This document shows, piece by piece, positions 24,303-31,700 of a stretch of 44,269 bases of DNA. The notes under the pieces were generated by a model. The model saw nothing but the letters and a program-made list of their open reading frames with translations, was not told where the DNA came from and made no database searches. The stretch covers positions 1 through 44,269 of the forward strand of contig CAJUKH010000048.1 in assembly GCA_910587345.1 (NCBI GenBank), written 5' to 3'. A program made the translations under genes and the position numbers. How positions within the stretch are numbered: position 1 is the stretch's first letter; each line of letters opens with the position of its first letter. This stretch comes from an uncultured Oscillospiraceae bacterium. GTDB lineage: Bacteria; Bacillota; Clostridia; Oscillospirales; Oscillospiraceae.

Positions 24303-24454
24303 GTAAACAGCGTTGCTGTTTTTCAGACGGGCAAAGCCCGCCTGCGTGTGAAACACGCTGTCTTTGACGATAAGATCCAAACCGGGGCCGCCCAATGCGG
24401 CCTGCGGCGGCGCTTACGCCGCTGCACATGAAAAATATTGTGATATTTTTCATG
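24303..24454 (-). repeat. Run of six consecutive hairpins inside the ABC operon
   Basis: In 152 bp there are six separate stems: AACAGC-GTT-GCTGTT, CAGACGGGC-AAA-GCCCGCCTG, GCGTGT-GAA-ACACGC, GGCCGC-CCAAT-GCGGCC, GCGGCG-CTTA-CGCCGC, and the perfect CATGAAAAATAT-TGTG-ATATTTTTCATG, which overlaps the ATPase stop. No T-runs follow them, so they are not simple terminators. They fill the ATPase-permease gap and may stabilise or process the mRNA. Confidence 0.75.
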
Positions 24455-25313
24455 CCGTTTGATTATAGTACAAGAACACATCTTCCAGGTTGGGCCGGAC
24501 AGGCTGTGCGGTTTTGATCGGGCATCCATCCTCAACAATGCGGAGGGTAAACTGTCCGTCCTCCTGCTTCATGTTGCTGACGCAGTACATATCAGTCAGC
24601 AATACAGCGTCTTCGGCCCCGACAGTCACATTCCATACCTTGCCCTCAATATTCCGCTCCAGCGCGGCGGGGGTCCCCTGCATGAGAAGGGTCCCCTGTT
24701 TCAGCAGCAGGATCTCCCGGGCGATGCACTCAACATCAGAAACGATGTGGGTGGCCAGCAGGATGGTCCGGCCCTGGGCAAACCGGGAGATCAGGTTCCG
24801 AAACCGTATCCGCTCGCTGGGGTCAAGACCGGCGGTAGGCTCGTCCAGAATTAAAATCTTCGGGTCGGACAGCATGGCCTGCACGATACCGACACGCTGG
24901 CGCATACCGCCGGAGAGCGCGCCGATCTTCTTGTCCTGCGCGTTTGTCAGATTCACCGTGGCCAGCAGCTCGGAAACCCGGTCCTGCCCTTCATGGGTAG
25001 GAATGTCTTTCAGCGCGCACATATAGAGCAGGAAGTCCTTGACGGTAAAATCCCGGTAGAAGATAGGATACTGGGGCATATAGCCGATTTTGGACAGGAA
25101 CGCTTTGCCCAGCGTCCTCACATCCCGGCCATCCACCCGGATCGTGCCGCTGTCCCCCCGCAAAATGCCCACAAAGGTATTGATAAGCGTGGTTTTCCCG
25201 GCCCCGTTTTCACCCAGCAGGCCGTACACGCCCTCGTTCAATGTGGCGGTAAAGTTTTTCAGCGCAAATTTTTTCTTGTATTGCTTCGACACGCTTTCAA
25301 ATGTGATTTCCAT
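24450..25313 (-). CDS. ABC transporter ATP-binding protein
   Basis: A 287-residue ATPase that drives the two permeases downstream. Walker A LGENGAGKTTLIN (residues about 36-48), Q-loop YMPQYPIFY, signature LSGGMRQRV, Walker B ILILDEPTAGLD and H-loop LATHIVSDVE are all intact. The C-terminal extension of about 75 residues with EDVFL is typical of exporters in the LanF/BcrA group. The ATG at 25313 is one base after the stop of the upstream lipoprotein gene, with GGAG upstream; the earlier in-frame start at 25382 would overlap it. Confidence 0.93.
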   Translation of the reverse strand: MEITFESVSKQYKKKFALKNFTATLNEGVYGLLGENGAGKTTLINTFVGILRGDSGTIRVDGRDVRTLGKAFLSKIGYMPQYPIFYRDFTVKDFLLYMCALKDIPTHEGQDRVSELLATVNLTNAQDKKIGALSGGMRQRVGIVQAMLSDPKILILDEPTAGLDPSERIRFRNLISRFAQGRTILLATHIVSDVECIAREILLLKQGTLLMQGTPAALERNIEGKVWNVTVGAEDAVLLTDMYCVSNMKQEDGQFTLRIVEDGCPIKTAQPVRPNLEDVFLYYNQTA

Positions 25314-25314
25314 G

Positions 25315-26493
25315 TTACGCTCCAAACTCAAACGTGGACACCAGCGTATCAAGTTCGTCGATACTACCTCCGAGAACGACAACGGCGGTCCTGTCTCCGT
25401 CTAATATGTAAATTCTGGGGATGCGGTTGAAATATGTGGGGTCGGCGTTCTCAATCACTTCGGTGGCAACCAATGCGCCGGAGGCCACGTCATAGACGCG
25501 AACGGTCAGCTCGCTGCCCAGAACGGCGGTTGCCACATAGTTCCCCTGCTCCGAGCTGTACACGCCGTCTTTGCCCTCCCTGCTGGCGGAGAAGGAAAGG
25601 GTGTTGGCGCCGCCCGTTGCCCGGTCCACCCAAAGCAGCGTTCCATCGGCATGGGTAAAGGTCTGCGGGAAAAACAACCGGCTGACGCTGCTCTGTATTT
25701 CTTCCATTTCATAGCCGGACGGTTTTGTGAGCTTCAGACCGCTGCCATCCACGGCGATGCTCCCGTAGATGCAAAAGTCTTCCTCGCCGTCTGCCGCGGG
25801 AATCGAACTGCCGCTGCCATAGAACACGATCTGGCTGTTATCCTGGGCAAAGGCAGCGCCGTTCAGCATGGAAACACTGATGCTGGCTGGCCCGGCGTCT
25901 TGGGCCGTGTCCAGGAGAGTAGTCAAACTCCCGCTTTCCAGGTCATACAGATACAGCCCGCCCATGGCGGCAAACGCCAGCTTCTTTCCGTCCGTGGAGG
26001 CCGCTACGCCCCCGGTTTCGCTGACAACAAAATCCCCCTGCAAAAGCTCATCCACCATGATCTCCCTGTTCAGAGAGAGCGAGCTGTCATAGATGTACGC
26101 CATCATGCCGCTATCGCCCATGCCGGACAGGACGTAGCCCCCGTCAATGGTCTGGGCCTCAAAGTCACGCAGGGGGGCTTCTGCGGTGGCCAGCACCGAG
26201 GAAGTCCCGGTGTCATAGAGGTACAGCTTGTCCGCCAGCACAAGGAGCGTTCCGTTCCCGGCATAGGCGCAGCTCTGGAGCTTGCCGCCAAACAGGGCGG
26301 GGTCGAAGGTGCAGGATGTACCAGTCGGGGAAATGGGCTGGTCCTGCTGTCCGTCAGAGGGCGGGACAGCGACCGCAGGAGTGTTGGAGGGGAGGTTTCC
26401 CGAAACCGCAGGGGCCGGGGCATCCGTCTTTTCGCAGGCGGACAACGCCAGTGTGAAAAGCAGCGCCAGCGTCATGCAGAAGGTCTTTTTCAT
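25315..26493 (-). CDS. Lipoprotein with beta-propeller-like domain
   Basis: A 392-residue secreted lipoprotein. Signal KKTFCMTLALLFTLALSAC with lipobox LSAC at residues 17-20, then a Pro/Ser/Thr linker (about 25-60). The rest is made of repeating beta-strand units (GTLLVLADKLYLYDTGTSSV, KKLAFAAMGGLYLYDLESGS, DGTLLWVDRATGG), like WD40/PD40 propellers. It lies two bases after the upstream lipoprotein and one before the ATPase. A solute- or peptide-binding sensor working with the transporter is likely. It resembles in style the propeller fused to the permease at 21063, hinting at a shared origin. Confidence 0.82.
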   Translation of the reverse strand: MKKTFCMTLALLFTLALSACEKTDAPAPAVSGNLPSNTPAVAVPPSDGQQDQPISPTGTSCTFDPALFGGKLQSCAYAGNGTLLVLADKLYLYDTGTSSVLATAEAPLRDFEAQTIDGGYVLSGMGDSGMMAYIYDSSLSLNREIMVDELLQGDFVVSETGGVAASTDGKKLAFAAMGGLYLYDLESGSLTTLLDTAQDAGPASISVSMLNGAAFAQDNSQIVFYGSGSSIPAADGEEDFCIYGSIAVDGSGLKLTKPSGYEMEEIQSSVSRLFFPQTFTHADGTLLWVDRATGGANTLSFSASREGKDGVYSSEQGNYVATAVLGSELTVRVYDVASGALVATEVIENADPTYFNRIPRIYILDGDRTAVVVLGGSIDELDTLVSTFEFGA

Positions 26494-26495
26494 GC

Positions 26496-27530
26496 TCAGT
26501 TCTCCTTATACAATAAAATGGAATTGGTCTTAAAGAGTGGGCCGGAGACTCCGTCCTGAGGGACGGCCACACAGTAGAAGGTGTGAAACTGCCCCAGCTT
26601 GTCCGGGTCGATCACGGCCTCAAGCTCCATGACGCCGCCCTTGCTCAAGGTAATGGAGCGGCAGGTGCTTTCGCCCAGCTTCACCGGCTGGTGATCCAGG
26701 AAAAAAGCGACGCTGTAACTTGTTCCAGCTGTGCCGCACATGGTAAACAGCAGGGGAACGGGAGCGGAGAGCCGCAGGTTGTCATAGGTGATGCCGCCGT
26801 CACAGGAGAAGGTATAATAGATTCCGCTGTCCAGCGTGTCCATGCTCACACCGCCCCAGCCGTATTTGGGAAGCTCGTTTTCCACATACTGGGCCGTGAC
26901 CTTTTCCTCCCGCATTTCGCTTTGTGAAAAGATTTCCCGGACAGGCGGAAGGCCTGAATGGTCAGCGGGGGCGTCTGCGTTGAACTGCAATTCAACACGG
27001 TAATCCAGCGTTTTATGATACCAGCCATAGCCGGAGGTGGATTCCATATCCGGCTGGAAATCCGGGTTGGTGATGCTCACCACGGTCAGGGCCAGCGTAT
27101 CGCCGGCCCTGCCGGTCACAGGCTCAAAGAGGAAGGAAAAGTTCTGCTCCTCCTCTGCGGGGAAGCTGTGGCAATACGCATACTCCCCTGTGGTATCGTT
27201 CACCTTGTAGGGCTGGGGCTGGCCGTCCAGAAACAGGAGAAATCCAACGGTATCCATCTTGCCGGTGAGGGAAAACTGGTACTCCAGCCGAAACTCGCCG
27301 CCGTCATAGGGGAATGGCAGACGCTCCCCGCTCTCGGAAAAATCAGCCGAAGCAACGCCGTGGGTGAGCATTGCCAGAAATCCGGCGGCCTCCTCCGCCT
27401 CATCAAATGGATTTGCTTCGGCAGTCTGTGACGGCAGGGGCGTACTGTCCGGAATGGCATAGTTCCCGCAGGCGGTGAGGGATAAAAGCGCGCTGCACAG
27501 CAGAGGAACGGCGATCAATTGTTTTCGCAT
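26496..27530 (-). CDS. Lipoprotein of unknown function, first gene of the ABC operon
   Basis: A 344-residue lipoprotein. Signal RKQLIAVPLLCSALLSLTAC with lipobox LTAC. The mature part has two beta-rich halves, the first with FRLEYQFSLTGKMDTVGFLLF and the second with TFSCDGGITYDNLRLSAPVP. Both halves contain a 'FLLFLDGQPQPYK' / 'VAFFLDHQPVKLG' type pair, which suggests an internal domain duplication. The ATG at 27530 has AAAGGAGGCC before it. The promoter with the 17-bp element lies 45 bp upstream. It likely binds the transported or sensed compound outside the membrane. Confidence 0.8.
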   Translation of the reverse strand: MRKQLIAVPLLCSALLSLTACGNYAIPDSTPLPSQTAEANPFDEAEEAAGFLAMLTHGVASADFSESGERLPFPYDGGEFRLEYQFSLTGKMDTVGFLLFLDGQPQPYKVNDTTGEYAYCHSFPAEEEQNFSFLFEPVTGRAGDTLALTVVSITNPDFQPDMESTSGYGWYHKTLDYRVELQFNADAPADHSGLPPVREIFSQSEMREEKVTAQYVENELPKYGWGGVSMDTLDSGIYYTFSCDGGITYDNLRLSAPVPLLFTMCGTAGTSYSVAFFLDHQPVKLGESTCRSITLSKGGVMELEAVIDPDKLGQFHTFYCVAVPQDGVSGPLFKTNSILLYKEN

Positions 27531-27558
27531 ACATGGCCTCCTTTGCTTTGATGGGGCG

Positions 27559-27591
27559 AGTATAACGGGCAAAGGTCAAAATTCGGTCAAG
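27559..27591 (-). promoter_or_regulatory. Promoter and operator of the lipoprotein-ABC operon
   Basis: On the minus strand CTTGACCGAATTTTGAC (27591-27575) holds two TTGAC half-sites 11 bp apart, an OmpR-family type direct repeat. A TATACT box lies 20 bp after the first TTGACC (27564-27559), too far for unaided sigma-A, so activator dependence is likely. The same 17 bases stand before the regulator gene at 30657-30673. Confidence 0.7.
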
Positions 27592-27600
27592 AAAAGTAAA

Positions 27601-27627
27601 ATGCCGCCCAAGTTTTTTGGGCGGCAT
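27601..27627 (-). terminator. Terminator of the regulator-kinase-hydrolase operon
   Basis: An 11-bp stem, ATGCCGCCCAA and its complement, with a 5-base loop. On the minus strand it follows the hydrolase stop by about 40 bp and is trailed by TTTACTTTT, ending 10 bp before the next promoter element. Confidence 0.8.
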
Positions 27628-27666
27628 CCGGGAGAACGATTTTATTGTAAAAATAAAATAATAAAT

Positions 27667-28620
27667 TTATCGAGCCAACAGGAACGCAATGATCTGTTCA
27701 CTGATTACTTTGTACTCATAATCGTGAACATAATGAGGGCAATCCAATTCGATATATTCCCCGCCTTCAACTTGTGAAAGGTATTGGATCGGGATTTTTC
27801 TCCATGTCTCTTTATCAAATCCCGTTCCGCCGGACCCGTCCGAGAGAAACAGGAGCATCGGAAGTTGCGGAACCCCCAAACTGTCCACTTTTTCAGCGTT
27901 TTCCTTCACCCGCTCCATTTCGTTCAGCATGGTCACAGTTGCAGTCCGGCTGAAGAAAAGGGCTCTGTAAATTTCTTTTTCAGTCTCTGACAATGTACCG
28001 TGCTGGATGGCGTCACTGTCCGAAATGCCCGGTATAAAACGAGTGACGCCGAGATGAGCCGCCCAGCCCGCCGCACGCATCAGCGGTATATTGATGGTCA
28101 TGCTATCATAATACTCCGGAACCGCCATATCAAGCCCGATAATAGCGGATACCTCGTCCGGGTATTTCTGCGCCCAATAGAGGGCCTCCAGTCCTGACAT
28201 GGAATGGGGACAAAGGACGTAGGGCGCATTTAGTCCTGCGGCGGCCAGAGCGGTCCTGGTGTCTTCCAGTATGGAATCAATGTCTCTGCTCTTATCGACA
28301 ACATCACTGAACCCGTATCCAAATTTCTCTACAACCGCGATCTGATATTTGCCGCTTAAAAGAGAATAGAGGGACTTGAAATCCAATATGGGAGAGCAGG
28401 TGCCTCCGCCTGACATGAAAACCAGCGTTGTCTCGCCGGTCCCTTCCACATAGATGCTCATATTGTGTCCCTCAACCCCAACCATCTGCCCCAGGGGCAA
28501 ACGCAATTCTGCTTCTGCATTTAACCGGAGCTGGTGATTGATAGATACAGTGAGCAGCAACATCAGCACTGCAAGGATCACAATAAAAATTATTTTCCGA
28601 ACTCTTTTTCTTCTGCTCAT
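27667..28620 (-). CDS. Membrane-anchored alpha/beta hydrolase
   Basis: A 317-residue protein with a basic start (SRRKRVRK), one membrane helix (IIFIVILAVLMLLLTVSI, about residues 9-26), then an outward-facing alpha/beta hydrolase. Oxyanion-region VFMSGGGTCSP, nucleophile elbow LCPHSMSGLEAL (Ser in H-S-M-S-G, where Gly is usual on both sides), and a late His in LDCPHYVHDY are seen. The ATG at 28620 has GGAGGAGAG before it. Third gene of an operon with the response regulator and kinase. Peptidase, esterase or lactonase activity cannot be told apart; it may modify the envelope or the sensed molecule. Confidence 0.85.
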   Translation of the reverse strand: MSRRKRVRKIIFIVILAVLMLLLTVSINHQLRLNAEAELRLPLGQMVGVEGHNMSIYVEGTGETTLVFMSGGGTCSPILDFKSLYSLLSGKYQIAVVEKFGYGFSDVVDKSRDIDSILEDTRTALAAAGLNAPYVLCPHSMSGLEALYWAQKYPDEVSAIIGLDMAVPEYYDSMTINIPLMRAAGWAAHLGVTRFIPGISDSDAIQHGTLSETEKEIYRALFFSRTATVTMLNEMERVKENAEKVDSLGVPQLPMLLFLSDGSGGTGFDKETWRKIPIQYLSQVEGGEYIELDCPHYVHDYEYKVISEQIIAFLLAR

Positions 28621-28678
28621 AGCGCTCTCCTCCCCCCAAAGCAAGCATATCTCCTTCCCTGTGCTGCCATAACGGAGA

Positions 28679-29956
28679 TCATTTGACTGCGATGGAGGCT
28701 TTCACACAGGCCCCGTGGGGCGGTTGATTTGAAAGCTCTATGGTTCCCCCGTGCTTCTGGCACAGCACCCGGCTCACCGCAAGCCCCAGCCCCAAGTGCT
28801 GGCCGGAGGGATCTTCGGAGTAGAACAGGGCGGTTTTCTTTTGCAGCAGCTTGTCCGAAAAGCCCGGCCCGTCATCGGTCACGGTGGCCGACAGGATGCC
28901 ATGCTCCAGACAAAAAGCCAGCCCGATTTCCCGCTCCGCAAAACGGAGGGCATTGGAGATCAGATTTTCCAGAACTCGGTACAGCAGCTCCCCGTCAAGG
29001 ACGGCCCTCCCCTTCGGCACATGGAGGTCACAGGAAAAGCGTACTTGGGTATTCTGAAACAGGATGGATAAGGAATCCGCCATGTGCTGTAAAAAATCAG
29101 GAAGCTCCACCTCTCTGCGGTGGACCTCTGTTTCTTCGATAGCCCCCAGGTCGCGCATGGTATCGGTATAGCGGCCCATGCGCTCTGCGGTGATGCCGAG
29201 ATTGGAGAGGGCCTTTTCCAGCTTTTCCTCCGTCAAGGTCCCGCCCCGGCTGTTCTCCTGCAAATATTCCACATAGCCGGTCATGATGGCGATGGGGTTA
29301 CGCAGGTCGTGGGCCACGGACGCCTGCAAGGCCCGGCGTTCCTCCAGCATACTCCACATTTGACGGTTATTCTCATATAGGGTCTGCCGCATTTTCTCAA
29401 AGGCGGCACAGAGCCGGCCCAATTCATCCTGTCTGTCAAAGTTGATCCGGAAGTTCAAATCCCGGTCTTGAATATGAGCGGTGGCATTCATCAGGACGGT
29501 GATCGGCGGCTCCAGAACCTTGTGGTAAAACCACCACGCGCACAAGGTAATTCCAATGACAGCAAACAGAAACGGCAGCAGCACCATACAAATCTGCGAA
29601 ACACGGTAGGCCATTTTTGCTTTGGAGGACAGCATGGAGAAGCTGGATTCAATGCGCTCTATCCTGTAGCTCGTCTGTCCCTGATCCCCGTTTTGTTCCT
29701 GACCGTCCGGTATCAGTTGGCCGAATGGCTCCGGCGAGCCGTCAAGGACATACCTCATCTTTGCCTCTGTGACCATTCCGTCCGGGGCGGTCGTCTGCTG
29801 CGTCAGCCAGACCTCGTTGAAATCGGGGAGAATATGTTTTTGGAAACGATAACAGCCGAAAATCGCAAGGGTGCTGCAAAAGAACACAATCAGCATTGTG
29901 ACCGCCACGGCCTTCATAAAAGAGCGTTTCAATGACTGCCTTTTTACTTTTTCCAT
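28679..29956 (-). CDS. Sensor histidine kinase
   Basis: A 425-residue membrane kinase. Two membrane helices (about residues 15-38 and 125-150) flank an extracytosolic domain of about 90 residues. Then come a HAMP linker (INFDRQDELGRLCAAFEKM), the H-box VAHDLRNPIAIMTGYVEYL with the phospho-His, N-box NLISNALRFA, G1 DDGPGFSD and G2 HLGLGLAVSR. The start at 29956 (MEKVKRQ) overlaps the regulator end by 13 bases; a start six codons upstream is possible. It should phosphorylate the regulator encoded just upstream. Confidence 0.93.
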   Translation of the reverse strand: MEKVKRQSLKRSFMKAVAVTMLIVFFCSTLAIFGCYRFQKHILPDFNEVWLTQQTTAPDGMVTEAKMRYVLDGSPEPFGQLIPDGQEQNGDQGQTSYRIERIESSFSMLSSKAKMAYRVSQICMVLLPFLFAVIGITLCAWWFYHKVLEPPITVLMNATAHIQDRDLNFRINFDRQDELGRLCAAFEKMRQTLYENNRQMWSMLEERRALQASVAHDLRNPIAIMTGYVEYLQENSRGGTLTEEKLEKALSNLGITAERMGRYTDTMRDLGAIEETEVHRREVELPDFLQHMADSLSILFQNTQVRFSCDLHVPKGRAVLDGELLYRVLENLISNALRFAEREIGLAFCLEHGILSATVTDDGPGFSDKLLQKKTALFYSEDPSGQHLGLGLAVSRVLCQKHGGTIELSNQPPHGACVKASIAVK

Positions 29957-30618
29957 CGGTAGCCCATCCCCCAAACCGTCTCGATATACTCGTTTCCGCT
30001 GGCCTGCATGAGTTTTGCGCGGATCTTGCGGATATGCTCTTTGATCACGCTGCTGTCCCCCTCGGCGTCATAGCCCCATACCGCCTCATAGATGCGCTCC
30101 CTGTCAAAGACCTGATTGGGGTTGGAGGACAGAAATTCGATGATGTCAAATTCCCTCTTGGAAAAGGAAAGCTCCCGCTCATTCCAAAATACTTTTCGGT
30201 CGGAGAGGTTGATAATCAGCCCCTGGGAGGTCACGACCTCCGGCGGGCGGCTATTCCGCTCGTCCCGGCGCAGATGGGCTTCAATGCGGGCAAGCAATTC
30301 CTGCAAGCCGAAAGGCTTGGTGATATAGTCGTCCCCTCCGGCCCGCAGGCCGTTGACCTTATCCTGCTCCGTGATCCGCGCCGTCAGAAACAGGATAGGG
30401 CAGACGATATGATTCCGAATGACCTTGCACAGCTCCAGCCCGTCCATCCCCGGCATATTGATGTCCAAAAGGATGAGGTTTGGCTTTGCAGTCAGCTTCG
30501 CCAGGGCTTCATCACTGCTGCCCGCAACGGAAACCATATAGCCGTGGTCCTGCAAATGGGCGGAAAGCAACTCGGTCAGGATTGGTTCGTCATCCACGAT
30601 CAAAATTCGGTATGCCAT
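29944..30618 (-). CDS. OmpR/PhoB-family response regulator
   Basis: A 224-residue regulator. The receiver domain (about 1-115) has acidic pocket VDDE, phospho-acceptor Asp in LILLDINMPGMDG, Thr in LFLTAR and Lys in YITKPFG. The winged-helix domain has SKREFDIIEFLSSNPNQVF, the recognition region VIKEHIRKIRAKL, and VWGMGYRWKK at the end. It overlaps the kinase gene by 13 bases. Two copies of a 17-bp element with an OmpR-type direct repeat, one before this gene and one before the lipoprotein-ABC operon, are its likely targets, implying autoregulation. Confidence 0.94.
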   Translation of the reverse strand: MAYRILIVDDEPILTELLSAHLQDHGYMVSVAGSSDEALAKLTAKPNLILLDINMPGMDGLELCKVIRNHIVCPILFLTARITEQDKVNGLRAGGDDYITKPFGLQELLARIEAHLRRDERNSRPPEVVTSQGLIINLSDRKVFWNERELSFSKREFDIIEFLSSNPNQVFDRERIYEAVWGYDAEGDSSVIKEHIRKIRAKLMQASGNEYIETVWGMGYRWKK

Positions 30619-30640
30619 GGGAACACCCCCAGTCTTTTTT

Positions 30641-30673
30641 ATCCTATAGGGAGAAAGTCAAAATTCGGTCAAG
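30641..30673 (-). promoter_or_regulatory. Promoter and operator of the regulator operon
   Basis: The minus strand carries CTTGACCGAATTTTGAC (30673-30657), identical to the copy at 27591-27575. TAGGAT follows 20 bp after the first TTGACC and TATAGG 18 bp after; the start codon is 23 bp beyond. Identity over 17 bp at two promoters of one locus is unlikely by chance. Confidence 0.7.
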
Positions 30674-30794
30674 CCCCCGCATTTGCAGGCTGAATATAAA
30701 ATCTGATGGCTCTATTATAGCTCCCCTACCCACAAACGGCAAGGACGAACAGTGGCTCCCTCAGACCCCCATTTTTTGGCCCCGTACGGTCCGG

Positions 30795-30849
30795 CAAGCA
30801 ATGCAAGTGTACCACACTTGCGATTTTGCTTGTTGGGGAGCCTCCCCAA
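30795..30849. other. oriT-like pair of inverted repeats near the third att copy
   Basis: The first is a nested stem: GCAAGTGT-ACC-ACACTTGC (30803-30821) inside CAAGCAA / TTGCTTG (30795-30801 with 30826-30832). The second is TTGGGGAG-C-CTCCCCAA (30833-30849), directly next to it. No gene lies between 30674 and 31039. Adjacent palindromes of this sort are seen at transfer origins; here no relaxase gene remains nearby, so it may be a relic. Confidence 0.45.
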
Positions 30850-31039
30850 ACCAGAAGGAGTCGCTCTTTAATGATGATTCCCGTTGTACGACTGATAAGA
30901 TTTCCCCTTATTTTTCCCTTACCGGGACAACACAAGTTAATATTGTATAGGATATTTCGGGGAATAAAGTTGCAGATTTTCGGCGTTTTAGGATAAAACA
31001 AGACCGATTAAGACGATATAACACGCAAAAGGAAAATTT

Positions 31040-31059
31040 AAATCTGGGTAGCAGCTCCA
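31040..31059 (+). repeat. Third, partial copy of the tRNA-Thr 3' end
   Basis: Twenty bases, AAATCTGGGTAGCAGCTCCA, identical to 682-701 and 17909-17928; 22 of 23 match if extended left. It covers the T-loop side of the tRNA to CCA. It either is an older, decayed att site or was made by an integrase that crosses over in the T loop. It marks the likely junction to the ordinary chromosome. Confidence 0.8.
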
Positions 31060-31100
31060 AAAAACGCCTGATTCCATTCGGAATCAGGCGTTTTTCTTTT
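31060..31100 (+). terminator. Terminator right of the third att copy
   Basis: An 11-bp perfect stem, CGCCTGATTCC-ATTC-GGAATCAGGCG, between AAAAA and TTTTT. Each of the three att copies is followed by such a terminator; this one may be the original terminator of the tRNA-Thr operon. Confidence 0.85.
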
Positions 31101-31126
31101 GCTTGGGTTTTCACCACCGCTGGGCG

Positions 31127-31146
31127 TTGGTGCCACTTTGGTGCCA
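31127..31146 (+). repeat. Pair of TTGGTGCCA direct repeats
   Basis: Two identical 9-mers (31127-31135 and 31138-31146) 11 bp apart, one helical turn. Same spacing as the CCGCCA pair near the left end of the first element. Could be arm-type sites of a lost integrase. Confidence 0.45.
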
Positions 31147-31184
31147 GGGAAAACAAGAGACAAGCCCTCGCCCCGCAACCCAGC

Positions 31185-31547
31185 TCAACAGTTCCAGTCG
31201 TCCCCGTTTTTGAGCTGCCCGAACAGCTCCGTGTCCAGCCGTTTCAAAGGCACGTCGGTCTCCAGACGGCAGATGACTTTGGTGAAGGTGGTAAAGCACA
31301 CCCGGATATAGAAACGCTCTGGAACACGGTCGTAGATACGGCCGGCGCTGTAAGTACCGCCGGCCACCGTGGAGGGGGAGTTGGCCAGATAGCCCACGGT
31401 GCCCAGATGAGGGAGGGAACAGCGAATAGCCTCGCCGTCGTGGGGGTTGTCCACGTCCTTGGAACAGCGGATCAGCCCGCCGATTCGGAAGGGGGTCAGG
31501 TCGTAGTAGTGCTTGAAGCCAGTGATGGTGACATAGCGATCTGCCAT
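31185..31547 (-). CDS. HIRAN-domain protein
   Basis: A 120-residue protein consisting almost only of a HIRAN-like domain: RYVTITGFKHYYDLTPFRIG, then DVDNPHDGEAIRCSLPHLGT and VGYLANSP. HIRAN domains bind 3' ends of single-stranded DNA in repair enzymes of the Rad5/HLTF type; stand-alone bacterial forms are of unknown role. The ATG at 31547 has AAGGAGG upstream; an earlier in-frame start at 31583 has none. Isolated gene, convergent with nothing, at the junction of mobile and stable DNA. Confidence 0.82.
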   Translation of the reverse strand: MADRYVTITGFKHYYDLTPFRIGGLIRCSKDVDNPHDGEAIRCSLPHLGTVGYLANSPSTVAGGTYSAGRIYDRVPERFYIRVCFTTFTKVICRLETDVPLKRLDTELFGQLKNGDDWNC

Positions 31548-31644
31548 ATTAAAATACCTCCTTATTTGATGGATGGGTTCCAATCTTTAGGATGAGCTTA
31601 GTATACCAAAGAAAGAGTACCATAAAAAGGACTGTATTTTGCAT

Positions 31645-31681
31645 AACAAAACCCCTCCGCCACTTTCGTGCCGGAGGGGTT
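31645..31681 (-). terminator. Terminator of the dipeptidase gene
   Basis: On the minus strand AACCCCTCCG and CGGAGGGGTT form a 10-bp stem around a 12-base loop, 20 bp after the stop, followed by TTGTTATGC. Confidence 0.7.
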
Positions 31682-31700
31682 GCTTGCATTTGGGAGGGTA

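Noticed and set aside
30600..30610. Eleven bases of the 17-bp operator (TCAAAATTCGG) also occur at the start of the regulator gene
   Set aside because: They encode the usual YRIL start of a receiver domain, so the match is most simply coincidence.
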